In this document: positions 17,585-26,783 of the stretch, piece after piece
How positions within the stretch are numbered: position 1 is the first letter of the stretch
Layout: each line of letters begins with the position of its first letter
Source of the DNA: Chthoniobacterales bacterium
GTDB lineage: Bacteria > Verrucomicrobiota > Verrucomicrobiia > Chthoniobacterales > JACTMZ01
Reading direction: 5' to 3'
DNA: 64,000 bases
NCBI GenBank assembly: GCA_014879535.1
Contig: JACSRX010000019.1
Location: forward strand, 28,871-92,870
The notes under the pieces: model-generated
What the model saw: the letters and a program-made list of their open reading frames with translations, nothing else
Database searches by the model: none
What the model was told of the DNA's origin: nothing
Made by a program: the position numbers and the translations under genes

Positions 17585-19010
17585 GGATCGCGTAGGTTTT
17601 CTTGCCGGCGCGCTCGACCAGCAGCACAGCCGCCGAGGCATCATCGATGTTCGCCAGAGCCGTCAGGAACGATTCCGTGTCCCGCACCGTGTTCGGTCCC
17701 ACCGCGGTGATCACATCCCTCGGCTCCAGCCCCGCCAAAGCCGCAGGACTCCCCGTTTCGACATGTGTCACGACAACCCCGGCGGACACTCCCATCCGGG
17801 AGGCCGGTTCCTCCGGCAAATCCTGCACCTGCAATCCCAGCGTCCCGGATGCTTCCCCGGTGTCCCCGCTGTTGCCCGGTGGCGGCCGGAACGGGGGCAC
17901 CCTCCCCGTTCCGGAGGCGATGACGGGCGCCTGCGGCAACTCTTCCGTGGTCACGGCGATGGTCCGGTAGGCACCGTCACGCACCCCGCGCCTCCAGATC
18001 TTCAACTGCACAGCCTGCCCGACCTCCTTTCGCAAAATCGATTGCTGCAGTTCGCGCGCCGTGGAGACCTGCTCCCCGTCCACCGCCACGATCACATCCG
18101 CGGGTTGCAACCCGCTGCGTGCGGCCGGGGCGTCGGGCTCGATCGTGCGCACGAGCACGCCCTGCTCCAACCCCATCATCTGCTGCAATGGCGGGTTTTC
18201 GCCGAGGGTCTCGATGCGGATGCCCAGCCAGGGACGGACCACGCGCCCGGAGGCGATGAGCTCGTCGCTGACCGCACGCGCGATCTTGGAGGGGATGGCG
18301 AAGCCGAGACCGCGGCTGAGTCCGTTGATCAACGTGTTCACGCCGACAACCCGGCCGTCCAGGTCGCAGAGCGGACCGCCGCTGTTGCCCGGATTGATCG
18401 CCGCGTCGGTCTGGATGTAATCTTCATAGACCGTGCTCGTGAGGTTGCTGCGCCCCTTGGCGCTGACCACTCCGACCGTCAGCGTGTAATCCAGCTCGAA
18501 CGGCGCTCCGATGCCGCCCACGAATTCCCCCACGCGCACGGCATCGCTGTCCCCCCACTCCACCGCCGGCAATCTCCCGGCCTCGGCCTTGAGCACGGCC
18601 AGATCCGTCTTGTCGTCCACCCCGACCACCCGGAGTGGCAGCCGCGTGCCGTCCTTCAACCGTGCAACCACGCCGCGCTGGGGGTCCGCGCCCTCGATGA
18701 CATGGGCATTCGTGAGGATGTGGCCATCCTCGCGGATGATGATCCCCGATCCCTCGCTTTCCTCCACGCGCGGGCGGCGGTTGGGCGTTTGCTGGTCGCG
18801 GAAAAGAAATTCCCAAGCCAAGGCGTCGGCCCCGTTTTCCCCGTCCTTCGCCACCTCCAACACAACCACGCTCGGGGCCACCTTGTCGTAAACCCCCGCA
18901 AAGGCTCCGCCAAGCGCCCGCGCGGCCGATACCTGCGGGTCGGCCTGGGCTGCGGCCCCGCATGCCATCAGGGCAAGCAGGAGACCGGGATGCAGCAGGC
19001 GGAGCTTCAT
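17574..19010 (-). CDS. HtrA/Deg-family periplasmic serine protease with two PDZ domains
   Basis: 478 residues. A signal peptide (MKLRLLHPGLLLALMACGAAAQA) precedes a trypsin-like domain with the full triad H103 (LTNAHV), D136 (DDKTDLAVL) and S210 (INPGNSGGPL). Two PDZ domains follow (about 265-355 and 385-478), separated by a proline-rich linker. It would degrade or refold misfolded envelope proteins. The oxyanion-side loop reads GGIGAPFE rather than the common A-IGNPFG, a modest departure. The start at 19010 is chosen because the ORF extension to 19067 has no conserved content; AGGA lies 12 bases upstream. It converges on the acyltransferase fusion gene. Confidence 0.88.
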   Translation of the reverse strand: MKLRLLHPGLLLALMACGAAAQADPQVSAARALGGAFAGVYDKVAPSVVVLEVAKDGENGADALAWEFLFRDQQTPNRRPRVEESEGSGIIIREDGHILTNAHVIEGADPQRGVVARLKDGTRLPLRVVGVDDKTDLAVLKAEAGRLPAVEWGDSDAVRVGEFVGGIGAPFELDYTLTVGVVSAKGRSNLTSTVYEDYIQTDAAINPGNSGGPLCDLDGRVVGVNTLINGLSRGLGFAIPSKIARAVSDELIASGRVVRPWLGIRIETLGENPPLQQMMGLEQGVLVRTIEPDAPAARSGLQPADVIVAVDGEQVSTARELQQSILRKEVGQAVQLKIWRRGVRDGAYRTIAVTTEELPQAPVIASGTGRVPPFRPPPGNSGDTGEASGTLGLQVQDLPEEPASRMGVSAGVVVTHVETGSPAALAGLEPRDVITAVGPNTVRDTESFLTALANIDDASAAVLLVERAGKKTYAILKP

Positions 19011-19129
19011 GGGTGGAATCCTACCACAAGCGGACGCAGCGGCAAACGGGTCCCCGGGATGCCGCAAGGAATTCCTTCGCGTTTCACTTGAACTTCCCGC
19101 CGCACAGGATGATTGTGGCAGACTTTCTC

Positions 19130-21202
19130 ATGGATCTGTCGGATCCCAAATTCTACATCAACCGCGAGCTGAGCTGGCTCGAGTTCAACCAGAGGGTGCT
19201 GGATCAGGCCAAGGACAACACCGTCCCGCTGCTCGAGCGCCTGAAGTTTCTCTCGATCGTCTCGTCGAATCTCGACGAGTTCTTCGAGGTGCGGGTGGCC
19301 GGCCTCAAGCAGGTGCTGCAATCCGGCGCGCAGGTGCCCGGGCCGGACAAGATGTCGGCATCCCAGCAGCTCGCCGCGGTTTCAAAACGGGTGCGGCAAC
19401 TCGTGAACGAGCAATACGCGTGCTGGCGCACCGAGATCCAGCCGCAGCTCGCCGCCAAGGGCGTGCGGTTCCTCCGCTATGCGGAGCTCGACCCGGAGGA
19501 GCGGAGGCATTTCGACGACTACTTCGAGCAGCAGGTTTTCCCCGTGCTCACCCCGCTGGCCATCGATCCCGCCCATCCCTTCCCGCAGCTTCTCAACAAG
19601 AGCCTCAACCTCATCGTCGAACTCGAGGGCGACGATCTCACGACCGACCTCGCCGTGGTGCAGATCCCGCGCATCCTCCCGCGGATCCTTCCCTCCCCGA
19701 AGAAGCGTGACGACGGCGAGGATTTCTTCTTTCTCGGCAGCCTCATCCAGGAGCACGTCGGCCGCCTCTTCCACGGGGTCAAGGTCCGCGGCGCCTACAT
19801 GTTCCGCATCACGCGCAACAGCAACCTCTACGTGGACGAGGAGGAAGCCCGCAACCTGCTGCGCGCCATCGAGGACGAGCTGCGCAAGCTCAACCGCGGC
19901 AACGCCGTCCGCCTCGAGGTGCAGGATTGCCCCGAGGAGCTGACGACCCGCCTGTGCGACATCTTCAACCTCGAAAAGGACGATGTTTACCGCGTCGAAT
20001 GGCCGTTGAATCTCGTGCGGCTCATGCCCGTGGCCACGGAACTCGACCGCCCGGATCTCAAGTTCAAGCGCTTCACCCCCGTCACGGTCGTCGGCCTCGG
20101 GCAGGAACACGACATCTTCTTCCACATCCGCAAGGGCGACATCCTCCTCCACCATCCCTACGACAGCTTCCAGACCGTCCTCGATTTCATCGGTCAGGCC
20201 GCCGAGGACCCGCACGTTCTCGCGATCAAGCAGACGCTCTACCGGACCAGCTCCGACTCGCCGCTCATCCCGCTCCTCATCCAAGCCTCGCGGCAGGGCA
20301 AGCAGGTGGTCGTCGTCATCGAGCTGAAGGCCCGCTTCGACGAGGCCGCCAACATCAAATGGGCGCGCCAGCTCCGCGAGGCCGGGGTCGATGTGGTTTA
20401 CGGCGTCTCCGGCCTGAAGACCCACGCCAAGATGGCCATGGTCGTGCGTCAGGAATACGACGGCATCCGCCGCTACGTCCACCTCGGCACCGGCAACTAC
20501 CACCCGTCCACCGCCAAGCTCTACACCGACCTCAGCTATTTCACCGCGCGCCCCGACATCACCGAGGACGTGGCCAATCTCTTCAACACCGTGACCGGCG
20601 TCTCGCAACTCCCGCCCCCGCGCAAACTCCTCGTTGCACCGTGGCACCTGCACCGCAGGATCCTCGAACTCATCGACCGCGAGATCGCCAATGCGCGGGC
20701 CGGCAAACCCGCGGCCATCTTCGCCAAGCTGAACTCCCTGGTGCAGGAGGAGATCATCGAGGCCCTCTACCGCGCCTCGCGCGCCGGCGTGAAGATCCGA
20801 CTGCTCGTCCGCGGCATCTGCGCCCTCCGCCCGGGGCTTCCGGACGTGAGCGAAAACATCGAGGTGCGCAGCATCGTCGGCCGCTTCCTCGAACACAGCA
20901 GGATCTACCGCTTCGAGAACGCCGGCGAGCCGGAATACTACCTCGGCAGCGCCGACTGGATGGAGCGCAACTTCTTCCACCGCGTCGAGGCCGTCTTCCC
21001 CATCGAGGGTTCCGGGGCACGCGAGCACGTGCAGGAAATCATCGACTGCTTCCTGCGCGACAACGTCAAGGCGAAGGTCCTGCAGCCCGACGGGACTTCC
21101 CTCCCCGCTCCGGCGGACGCCCCCCCGTGGGACGCCCAGGAGGAATTCCTTGCAGAGGCCGCCCGGCGCCGGCGCCGCCATGCCGAAGCGGCTGAGGGCT
21201 GA
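19130..21202 (+). CDS. ppk1: Polyphosphate kinase 1
   Basis: 690 residues. The N-terminal domain FYINRELSWLEFNQRVL and VSSNLDEFFEVRVAGLK are PPK1 signatures. The phosphorylated histidine lies in YVHLGTGNYHPSTAKLYTD, and the second conserved histidine in GRFLEHSRIYRFEN; YYLGSADWMERN closes the C2 domain. It makes long-chain polyphosphate from ATP reversibly. Start is taken at ATG 19130 (MDLSDPKFYI); ATG 19109 adds seven residues and cannot be excluded, neither having a clear ribosome-binding site. It is divergent from htrA with about 120 bp between them. A PPK2 gene lies at 55.7 kb in the same window. Confidence 0.93.
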   Translation: MDLSDPKFYINRELSWLEFNQRVLDQAKDNTVPLLERLKFLSIVSSNLDEFFEVRVAGLKQVLQSGAQVPGPDKMSASQQLAAVSKRVRQLVNEQYACWRTEIQPQLAAKGVRFLRYAELDPEERRHFDDYFEQQVFPVLTPLAIDPAHPFPQLLNKSLNLIVELEGDDLTTDLAVVQIPRILPRILPSPKKRDDGEDFFFLGSLIQEHVGRLFHGVKVRGAYMFRITRNSNLYVDEEEARNLLRAIEDELRKLNRGNAVRLEVQDCPEELTTRLCDIFNLEKDDVYRVEWPLNLVRLMPVATELDRPDLKFKRFTPVTVVGLGQEHDIFFHIRKGDILLHHPYDSFQTVLDFIGQAAEDPHVLAIKQTLYRTSSDSPLIPLLIQASRQGKQVVVVIELKARFDEAANIKWARQLREAGVDVVYGVSGLKTHAKMAMVVRQEYDGIRRYVHLGTGNYHPSTAKLYTDLSYFTARPDITEDVANLFNTVTGVSQLPPPRKLLVAPWHLHRRILELIDREIANARAGKPAAIFAKLNSLVQEEIIEALYRASRAGVKIRLLVRGICALRPGLPDVSENIEVRSIVGRFLEHSRIYRFENAGEPEYYLGSADWMERNFFHRVEAVFPIEGSGAREHVQEIIDCFLRDNVKAKVLQPDGTSLPAPADAPPWDAQEEFLAEAARRRRRHAEAAEG

Positions 21203-21238
21203 TTTTGACAAAACCCCGGTCCAGTCCGAGATTCCGGC

Positions 21239-21760
21239 ATGCTCGTCCGCCTGTTCGCCCTGCTTGCACTGGCTGCGGCAACTTCCGCCGCGGAGCCGGA
21301 TTCCGTGAACGTCTGCCTCGTTGACGCCGAAGGACACACCCTCCCCCCGCGACCTATGGAGAAAGTGATCAAAACCGACGCCGAATGGCGCGCCCAGCTC
21401 GGGGATGAGGTTTACGCCGTCGCGCGCGGCAAGGGCACCGAGAGGCCGTTCTGCGGCATCTTCCACGACCACAAGCAGGCGGGCATCTACGAATGCGTCT
21501 GCTGCAACCTCCCGCTCTTCCGCTCCGACGCGAAGTTCGATTCCGGCACCGGTTGGCCGAGTTTCTTCGTCCCGGTCGCACCCGAAAATGTCGTCACCAC
21601 CAAGGATTTCAGCCACGGCATGGTCCGCGAGGAAATCCTCTGCGCCCGCTGCGACGCCCACCTCGGGCATGTCTTCCACGACGGACCGCCCCCGACCGGG
21701 CTGCGCTACTGCGTCAATTCCGTGTCGCTCAAGTTCGTCCCGCAGAAGGACGGCGAATGA
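21239..21760 (+). CDS. msrB: Peptide-methionine (R)-S-oxide reductase MsrB, exported form
   Basis: 173 residues. A signal peptide ([18 protein letters not shown]) indicates export. The SelR domain has two zinc pairs (C86-V-C-C89 and C135-A-R-C138), the substrate motif TGWPSFF, and the catalytic cysteine C158 in GLRYCVNS, preceded by [10 protein letters not shown]. It reduces the R-epimer of methionine sulfoxide in damaged envelope proteins. Its stop overlaps the msrA start (ATGA), so both repair enzymes are made together. A resolving cysteine might be C72 (PFCGI), near the position used in other MsrB proteins; this is an inference. Confidence 0.92.
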   Translation: MLVRLFALLALAAATSAAEPDSVNVCLVDAEGHTLPPRPMEKVIKTDAEWRAQLGDEVYAVARGKGTERPFCGIFHDHKQAGIYECVCCNLPLFRSDAKFDSGTGWPSFFVPVAPENVVTTKDFSHGMVREEILCARCDAHLGHVFHDGPPPTGLRYCVNSVSLKFVPQKDGE

Positions 21761-22341
21761 AAACCGCGCTGCTGGCCGCACTCGCCATGGTCGCCATCGT
21801 GCGCGCCGAAGATTCACCCATGAACACCCAAACAGCCACCCTCGGCGGAGGATGCTTCTGGTGCGTGGAGGCCGTTTACGAACGCCTCCCCGGCGTCCTC
21901 TCCGTCACCTCCGGCTACGCCGGCGGGCACACCCCCAACCCGACCTACGAACAGGTCTGCAGCGGCGACACCGGTCACGCCGAAGTCGTGCGGATCGAGT
22001 TCGACCCCGCCACGGTTTCCTACGGGAAGCTCATCGACCTGTTCTGGGACGCGCACGATCCGACGACCCTCAACCGACAGGGCGCCGACACCGGCACGCA
22101 ATACCGCTCCATCATCCTGACGGAAAACGACGAGCAGGCCCGCATCGCGCGCGAATCGAAGGACCGCGCGCAGTCCAAGTTCAAATCCCCCATCGTCACC
22201 GAAATCGTCCCCTTGGACAAATTTCACCCCGCCGAGCAGAAGCATCAGAACTTCTACCGCCAGAACCCGTCCCACCCCTACAACCAGGCCGTCATCGCCC
22301 CGAAACTCCGGAAGCTGGAGCTGAAAGAGCCCGGTCAATAG
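21757..22341 (+). CDS. msrA: Peptide-methionine (S)-S-oxide reductase MsrA, exported form
   Basis: 194 residues. A signal peptide ([17 protein letters not shown]) is followed by the MsrA catalytic motif [13 protein letters not shown] with nucleophile C33, then [20 protein letters not shown] and [15 protein letters not shown], all diagnostic. It reduces the S-epimer of methionine sulfoxide. The start at 21757 overlaps the msrB stop by ATGA and gives the signal peptide; an internal ATG at MNTQTATL would give a cytosolic form and is less likely. Two exported Msr enzymes next to each other point to oxidative repair in the periplasm. The electron donor (an MsrQ/P- or DsbD-like protein) is not in the window. 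Confidence 0.92.
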   Translation: MKTALLAALAMVAIVRAEDSPMNTQTATLGGGCFWCVEAVYERLPGVLSVTSGYAGGHTPNPTYEQVCSGDTGHAEVVRIEFDPATVSYGKLIDLFWDAHDPTTLNRQGADTGTQYRSIILTENDEQARIARESKDRAQSKFKSPIVTEIVPLDKFHPAEQKHQNFYRQNPSHPYNQAVIAPKLRKLELKEPGQ

Positions 22342-22350
22342 GACGACCTC

Positions 22351-22398
22351 CGAGAGGTAGGGACGGTCCGACAGCCGACGGGTCCGGCCGTCCGGGAA
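22351..22398. repeat. GC-rich GTAGGGACGG-type intergenic repeat
   Basis: Between msrA and the restriction-modification gene is a GC-rich element with GGTAGGGACGG near its left end and CCGGCCGTCC near its right end (about 22359-22396), which can pair as an imperfect hairpin. It resembles the element at 62390-62424 (GGTAGGGCGCGG). Both look like copies of short hairpin repeats scattered between genes in this kind of genome. No transposase is associated. Confidence 0.4.
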
Positions 22399-22512
22399 CA
22401 TGATCAATTCCAAAGGGCATCACACCTGCGCCGGGCGGGACTTCCGCAAGTTCGATGTCTTCGCCTCCCTTCGCCATTGAACCGCCCCACGCGGACCGCC
22501 ACACTGGCGCGC

Positions 22513-25449
22513 ATGACGCCCGACCAGTTCGCCGCCAAGTGGTCGAAGGTGTCCCTTTCCGAGCGCTCATCCTACCAGCAGCATTTCCTCGATCTCTGCG
22601 AGTTGGTTGACCACCCGAAACCCGCCGAGGCCGACCCGACCGGCGACTGGTTCTGCTTTGAACGTGGCGCGGAGAAACATGGCGGCGGCGACGGTTGGGC
22701 CGACGTGTGGAAACGCGGCCACTTCGCCTTCGAATACAAGGGTCGCCACGCCAACCTCGCCAAGGCCTACGACCAGCTCCTTCGCTACCGCGCCTCGCTG
22801 GAAAACCCGCCGCTGCTCGTCGTCTGCGACACGGATGTCGTCGAAATCCACACGAACTTCACCGGCACGGCCGAAGTCGTGCACCGGTTCGCCACCGCCG
22901 ACATCGGCGAACCCCGCAACCTCGGCCTTCTCCGCGCCCTCTTCCACGCGCCGGACAAACTCCACCCCGTCCGCACCGCGGAAGCCATCACCGCCGAGGC
23001 GGCGTCCTCCCTTGCCGCGCTTGCCGGACGCCTCCGCGCGCGCCATCAGGATCCCGAGGCGGCGGCGCGCTTTCTCGACCGCATCGTCTTCTGCCTGTTC
23101 GCCGAGGATGTCGGACTGCTCCCCGGCGGACTTTTCTCGGAGTTGCTCGCCAACACGAAGGACCATCCCGAGAGGTTCGCCCGCTACACCGCCGAGCTCT
23201 TCGCTGCCATGGCGACCGGCGGCGAATTCCAATACAAGACCATCGACCACTTCAACGGCGGACTCTTCGCCGACCCTGTCGTCCTTGACCTCTCGGCCGA
23301 TGAAATCGCCGCCATCCACGCCGCCTCGCAGCTCGACTGGGGCGCGGTGGACCCCTCCATCTTCGGCACGCTGTTCCAGCGCGGACTCGACCCTTCCACC
23401 CGCGCCGCCCTCGGCGCGGAATACACCAGCCGCCGCGACATCGAGGACCTCATCGAGCCCGTCCTCCTCGCCCCGCTCCGCCGCGAGTGGAACGAAGTCC
23501 GCACCACGCTCGACAACCTCGTCCGCACCGGCCAGAAGCGCCCCAAGCCCGGCGCCAAGCAGCCCGCCGGCCCCGCCTTGAAGAAGGCCCTCGGCGAAGC
23601 CGCCCGCCTGAAGGACGCCTTCCTCCAGCGCCTCTCGCGCATCCATGTTCTCGACCCCGCCTGCGGCTCCGGCAACTTCCTCTACGTCGCCCTCCAGAAG
23701 CTCAAGGACCTCGAAAAGGAAGTCATCCTCCATGGCGGCAAGGACGGCCTCAGCACCGACTTCTTCCCCGTCATCGGTCCGTGGCAGTTCCACGGACTCG
23801 AGATCAACCCCTACGCCTTCGAGTTGGCGCAGCTCACCCTCTGGATCGGCTACCTCCAATGGCACCGCGGCAACGGCTACCCGCTCACCGACAAGCCCAT
23901 CCTCAAGACGCTCGACAACTTCCGCCTCATGGACGCGCTGCTCGACCTGTCCGACCCCGACGAGCCCAAGGAAGCCGTGTGGCCCGCCGTCCGCTCCGAT
24001 CAGGAACTCATCATCGTCGGCAACCCGCCGTTCCTCGGGGACAAAATCATGCGCCGCGAACTCGGCGATGCCTATGTGGACTCCCTCCGTTCCGTCTTCG
24101 CCGGCCGCATCCCCGGCCAGTCCGACCTTTGCTGCTATTGGTTCGAGAAGGCCCGCGCCCTCATCGCCGACGGCAAAGTCTCCCGCGCCGGACTCCTCGC
24201 CACCCAAGGCATCCGCGGCGGCGCCAACCGCGAAGTCCTCAAACGCATCAAGGACTCCGGCGACATCTTCTTCGCCGTCAGCGACCGCGATTGGATTCTC
24301 GACGGGGCCAATGTCCACATCTCCATGGTCGGCTTCTGTGGGAAGGAGAAACGGCCCGAAGGAACGGTTTTGGATGGCTGCGAGGTCGGGGAGGTTAATG
24401 CCAATCTTACAACCGGTTCGAACAGTGGGCGTCTTCAGCTACAGACGCAAAATGCGGGCGTCGGCTGGATTGGTGTTTCTATGCACGGGCCGTTTGACTT
24501 CAACGAACAGGCAGCAGTGGTCCTGCTAAACACGGGTGGCAACCCCACGGGAAAATTGAACTCCGATGTAGTCCGCCCAATCTTGAACGCACTTGAGATT
24601 ACGCGGCGGGCTGAGTCGCGCTGGGTGGTTGCTTTCACTCCAGAAACCTCACAGACAGAAGCTGCACTTTACGAAGCGCCCTTTGAGTTTGTTGCAAAGA
24701 CGGTGCGTCCCGTTCGCGAGCAGAATCGCCGGGCAACGTATCGAGACCGCTGGTGGCTTCATGGGGAAGGACGCCCCGCGATGCTTGAACAGCTACGACC
24801 GCTGCCCCGTTTTATCGCGACACCTCGCGTCAGTAAACACAGGGTATTCGTATGGGTTGGACCGCATGTGATTCCTTCAGACGCCACTACCGTCTTCGCC
24901 CGCAGCGACGATTTTTTCTTCGGCGTGCTGCATTCCCGCATCCACGAAGTCTGGTCTTTGGCGCAGGGGACGCAGTTGCGCGAGAAGGAATCCGGCTTCC
25001 GCTACACTCCGACCACCTGTTTCGAGACCTTCCCGTTCCCGTGGGACCACCGGTTGCCGCTTGAGAAGTTGACCGACGAGCAACGCGCCTACCATGCCGC
25101 CATTTCCGAAGCGGCCCTCAACTTGGACGAACTCCGCGCCCGCTGGCTCAACCCGCCCGAATGGACCCGCGAAGAAATCCTCGAATTCCCCGCCACCGAA
25201 GGCGGCCCATGGACCCGCTTCATCCAACCCGGCACGACCAACGCCCGCTACCCCCGCCTCATCCCCCGCGATGCCGAATGCGCCAAGCAATTGTCCACCC
25301 GCACCCTCACCAAACTCTACAACACCCGCCCCACCTGGCTCACCGACGCCCACACCCAACTGGACCAAGCCGTCGCCGCGGCGTATGGCTGTTCGCCAAG
25401 CCGCGAAAGCGCGGCTATCCTCGCTCATCTATTATCAATGTCAGATTAA
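22513..25449 (+). CDS. Single-chain type II restriction-modification enzyme (MmeI/type IIL-like)
   Basis: 978 residues combining nuclease, methyltransferase and specificity. An N-terminal PD-(D/E)xK nuclease has D64 and E74-Y-K76 (WADVWKRGHFAFEYKGRH). A helical spacer leads to an N6-adenine methyltransferase with motif I VLDPACGSGNFLYVAL (about 378-393) and motif IV IVGNPPF (about 502-508). The target recognition domain spans roughly 620-800, and the C terminus (LDQAVAAAYG) matches the family end. Such enzymes methylate one strand and cut at a distance. The start at ATG 22513 fits the family N terminus; a TTG at 22477 adds 12 residues. Bases about 24370-24900 are visibly more AT-rich than the rest, suggesting an exchanged recognition domain. 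Confidence 0.88.
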   Translation: MTPDQFAAKWSKVSLSERSSYQQHFLDLCELVDHPKPAEADPTGDWFCFERGAEKHGGGDGWADVWKRGHFAFEYKGRHANLAKAYDQLLRYRASLENPPLLVVCDTDVVEIHTNFTGTAEVVHRFATADIGEPRNLGLLRALFHAPDKLHPVRTAEAITAEAASSLAALAGRLRARHQDPEAAARFLDRIVFCLFAEDVGLLPGGLFSELLANTKDHPERFARYTAELFAAMATGGEFQYKTIDHFNGGLFADPVVLDLSADEIAAIHAASQLDWGAVDPSIFGTLFQRGLDPSTRAALGAEYTSRRDIEDLIEPVLLAPLRREWNEVRTTLDNLVRTGQKRPKPGAKQPAGPALKKALGEAARLKDAFLQRLSRIHVLDPACGSGNFLYVALQKLKDLEKEVILHGGKDGLSTDFFPVIGPWQFHGLEINPYAFELAQLTLWIGYLQWHRGNGYPLTDKPILKTLDNFRLMDALLDLSDPDEPKEAVWPAVRSDQELIIVGNPPFLGDKIMRRELGDAYVDSLRSVFAGRIPGQSDLCCYWFEKARALIADGKVSRAGLLATQGIRGGANREVLKRIKDSGDIFFAVSDRDWILDGANVHISMVGFCGKEKRPEGTVLDGCEVGEVNANLTTGSNSGRLQLQTQNAGVGWIGVSMHGPFDFNEQAAVVLLNTGGNPTGKLNSDVVRPILNALEITRRAESRWVVAFTPETSQTEAALYEAPFEFVAKTVRPVREQNRRATYRDRWWLHGEGRPAMLEQLRPLPRFIATPRVSKHRVFVWVGPHVIPSDATTVFARSDDFFFGVLHSRIHEVWSLAQGTQLREKESGFRYTPTTCFETFPFPWDHRLPLEKLTDEQRAYHAAISEAALNLDELRARWLNPPEWTREEILEFPATEGGPWTRFIQPGTTNARYPRLIPRDAECAKQLSTRTLTKLYNTRPTWLTDAHTQLDQAVAAAYGCSPSRESAAILAHLLSMSD

Positions 25450-25476
25450 ATCGGAGCATCCACAGATTTACTGACG

Positions 25477-26682
25477 ATGGAAACTTCTCCAAACGGCATC
25501 ACGGCTTCTCCTCAGCACCTTGCGGAGCTTCGACGGCAATGCTTGCACCACAATGTGTTCCCGATCTTCCTTCCAAATACATTTTATGGCGAGGCGCCTG
25601 CCCCTGTGTTCAAGGTTCTCTCGAAACTGGTGGCAGGTATTGCAGACCAGTTAGAATGCCTTGACGATCGGGAGTTGCAGGGAGAGGTCGACAGGCTTCC
25701 ATCACAGCTTCAAATGCTACTCGGTGAAATGCCTGCCAGACCGTGGAGAAGAGACCAACACGAAAGGATTGCCCTGTATCAGATCGTCTGGATGGCAAGT
25801 GAAAGCTACTCTGATTTCCCTGACGCTCTCGTTCCGTTCAGCTTATCGTCCGAGGTTGGCCAAGCCTTTCCTGAACTCGCAGATCACATCGACGAGGAGG
25901 GCTTGCTTCGACTTGGACCCAATTTCGTCTTGCACGATGGAGGCATCAACTACAAACAGCACGTTCTGCATTTTCACCAATGTCTGCGCCGCAATTTTTC
26001 TTCGAATCCTAACTTCAACTTTACTGCAAGGTTTTGTGCGTATTATCGAGAGTATGGCACAACTGCAGCATTCAGAATAGCCATCGATCCACGGAGGTTT
26101 ATGCATCAGTCGCAGTATCAACAAATGATGGAGTTTGACGCGTGGCATGGGCCTATGTTCGATCCGTCGCGTTTGGACGACCTTGATTGCTGCGGTTTAA
26201 CCCTGGTCGAAAGAGAACGCCCATCTCTTTTTGATTTCTCAAACAAGCTTGATCGCACTGAATTCTACTGGGCTGCAGACCGAAGCACTCGCATAAAGAG
26301 TTTTGAGATTGAGGAGTTGCCCGCGGAGGATACCACCTACGGACCGTTTCGCATTTCGCGTTATGTCCACTCAGAGAGAGACACAAACCAGCGGTGTATT
26401 CGGCATTTGGATGGAGCTGTAAAGGTTTACGAATCGCTTGGTGCGTATCGCGCCAGATATGCATCCCAACTGCCTAAAGAACCGCGAGCTTATCAAAAGC
26501 ACAAACTCTTTCGCATAGATGGACAGATTCCAATAGATGCTTGGATTGACTTGATTGCCATGTTCTACAACGGAAACGAAATGGTGCTTCGATATTTTGA
26601 CAGTAATCGTTATGAAGCTTCATTTCGCGATCAGATTCAGCAAGTCCAAGAACTGCTTCTTGAGCGCAAGAGGCGCAGCTAA
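25477..26682 (+). CDS. Unrecognised protein in AT-rich accessory block
   Basis: 401 residues; I do not recognise a family. It is cytosolic by composition, with no signal or membrane helix. Visible features are an N-terminal helical part (LRRQCLHHNVFPIFLPNTFY), charged helices in the middle, and a repeated aromatic pattern (FHQCLRRNFSSNPNFNF, ARFCAYYREYG). Its G+C is far lower than in the core genes around it. It begins 28 bp after the restriction-modification gene, in the same direction, and could be cotranscribed with it. The setting suggests a defence or mobile-element accessory gene, but nothing in the sequence proves that. Confidence 0.6.
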   Translation: METSPNGITASPQHLAELRRQCLHHNVFPIFLPNTFYGEAPAPVFKVLSKLVAGIADQLECLDDRELQGEVDRLPSQLQMLLGEMPARPWRRDQHERIALYQIVWMASESYSDFPDALVPFSLSSEVGQAFPELADHIDEEGLLRLGPNFVLHDGGINYKQHVLHFHQCLRRNFSSNPNFNFTARFCAYYREYGTTAAFRIAIDPRRFMHQSQYQQMMEFDAWHGPMFDPSRLDDLDCCGLTLVERERPSLFDFSNKLDRTEFYWAADRSTRIKSFEIEELPAEDTTYGPFRISRYVHSERDTNQRCIRHLDGAVKVYESLGAYRARYASQLPKEPRAYQKHKLFRIDGQIPIDAWIDLIAMFYNGNEMVLRYFDSNRYEASFRDQIQQVQELLLERKRRS

Positions 26683-26783
26683 CAACTCTGTTGGGATTTT
26701 TGCTTTATCCGCACGGAAACATTTTGTAGCCCCGCACCGTCAGTTTAGCGAGAACAACACTCTAACGCACCGCCAGCATCAGT

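Noticed and set aside
19382..21817. 811-codon open frame on the minus strand
   Set aside because: It lies opposite ppk1 and msrB, which have full family motifs; its own translation has no recognisable domain and is a GC-bias shadow.
22292..22570. 92-codon minus-strand frame overlapping the start of the restriction gene
   Set aside because: Runs through the repeat and both flanking genes; composition is not protein-like.
22567..24318. 583-codon open frame on the minus strand
   Set aside because: Antisense to the restriction-modification gene, which has all catalytic motifs.
26677..26764. Possible degenerate attC after the 401-codon gene (GCTAACAACT ... AGTTTAGC)
   Set aside because: Only an 8-bp arm with a two-base bulge pairs; there is no second arm pair and no GTTRRRY right core, unlike the site at 63894.
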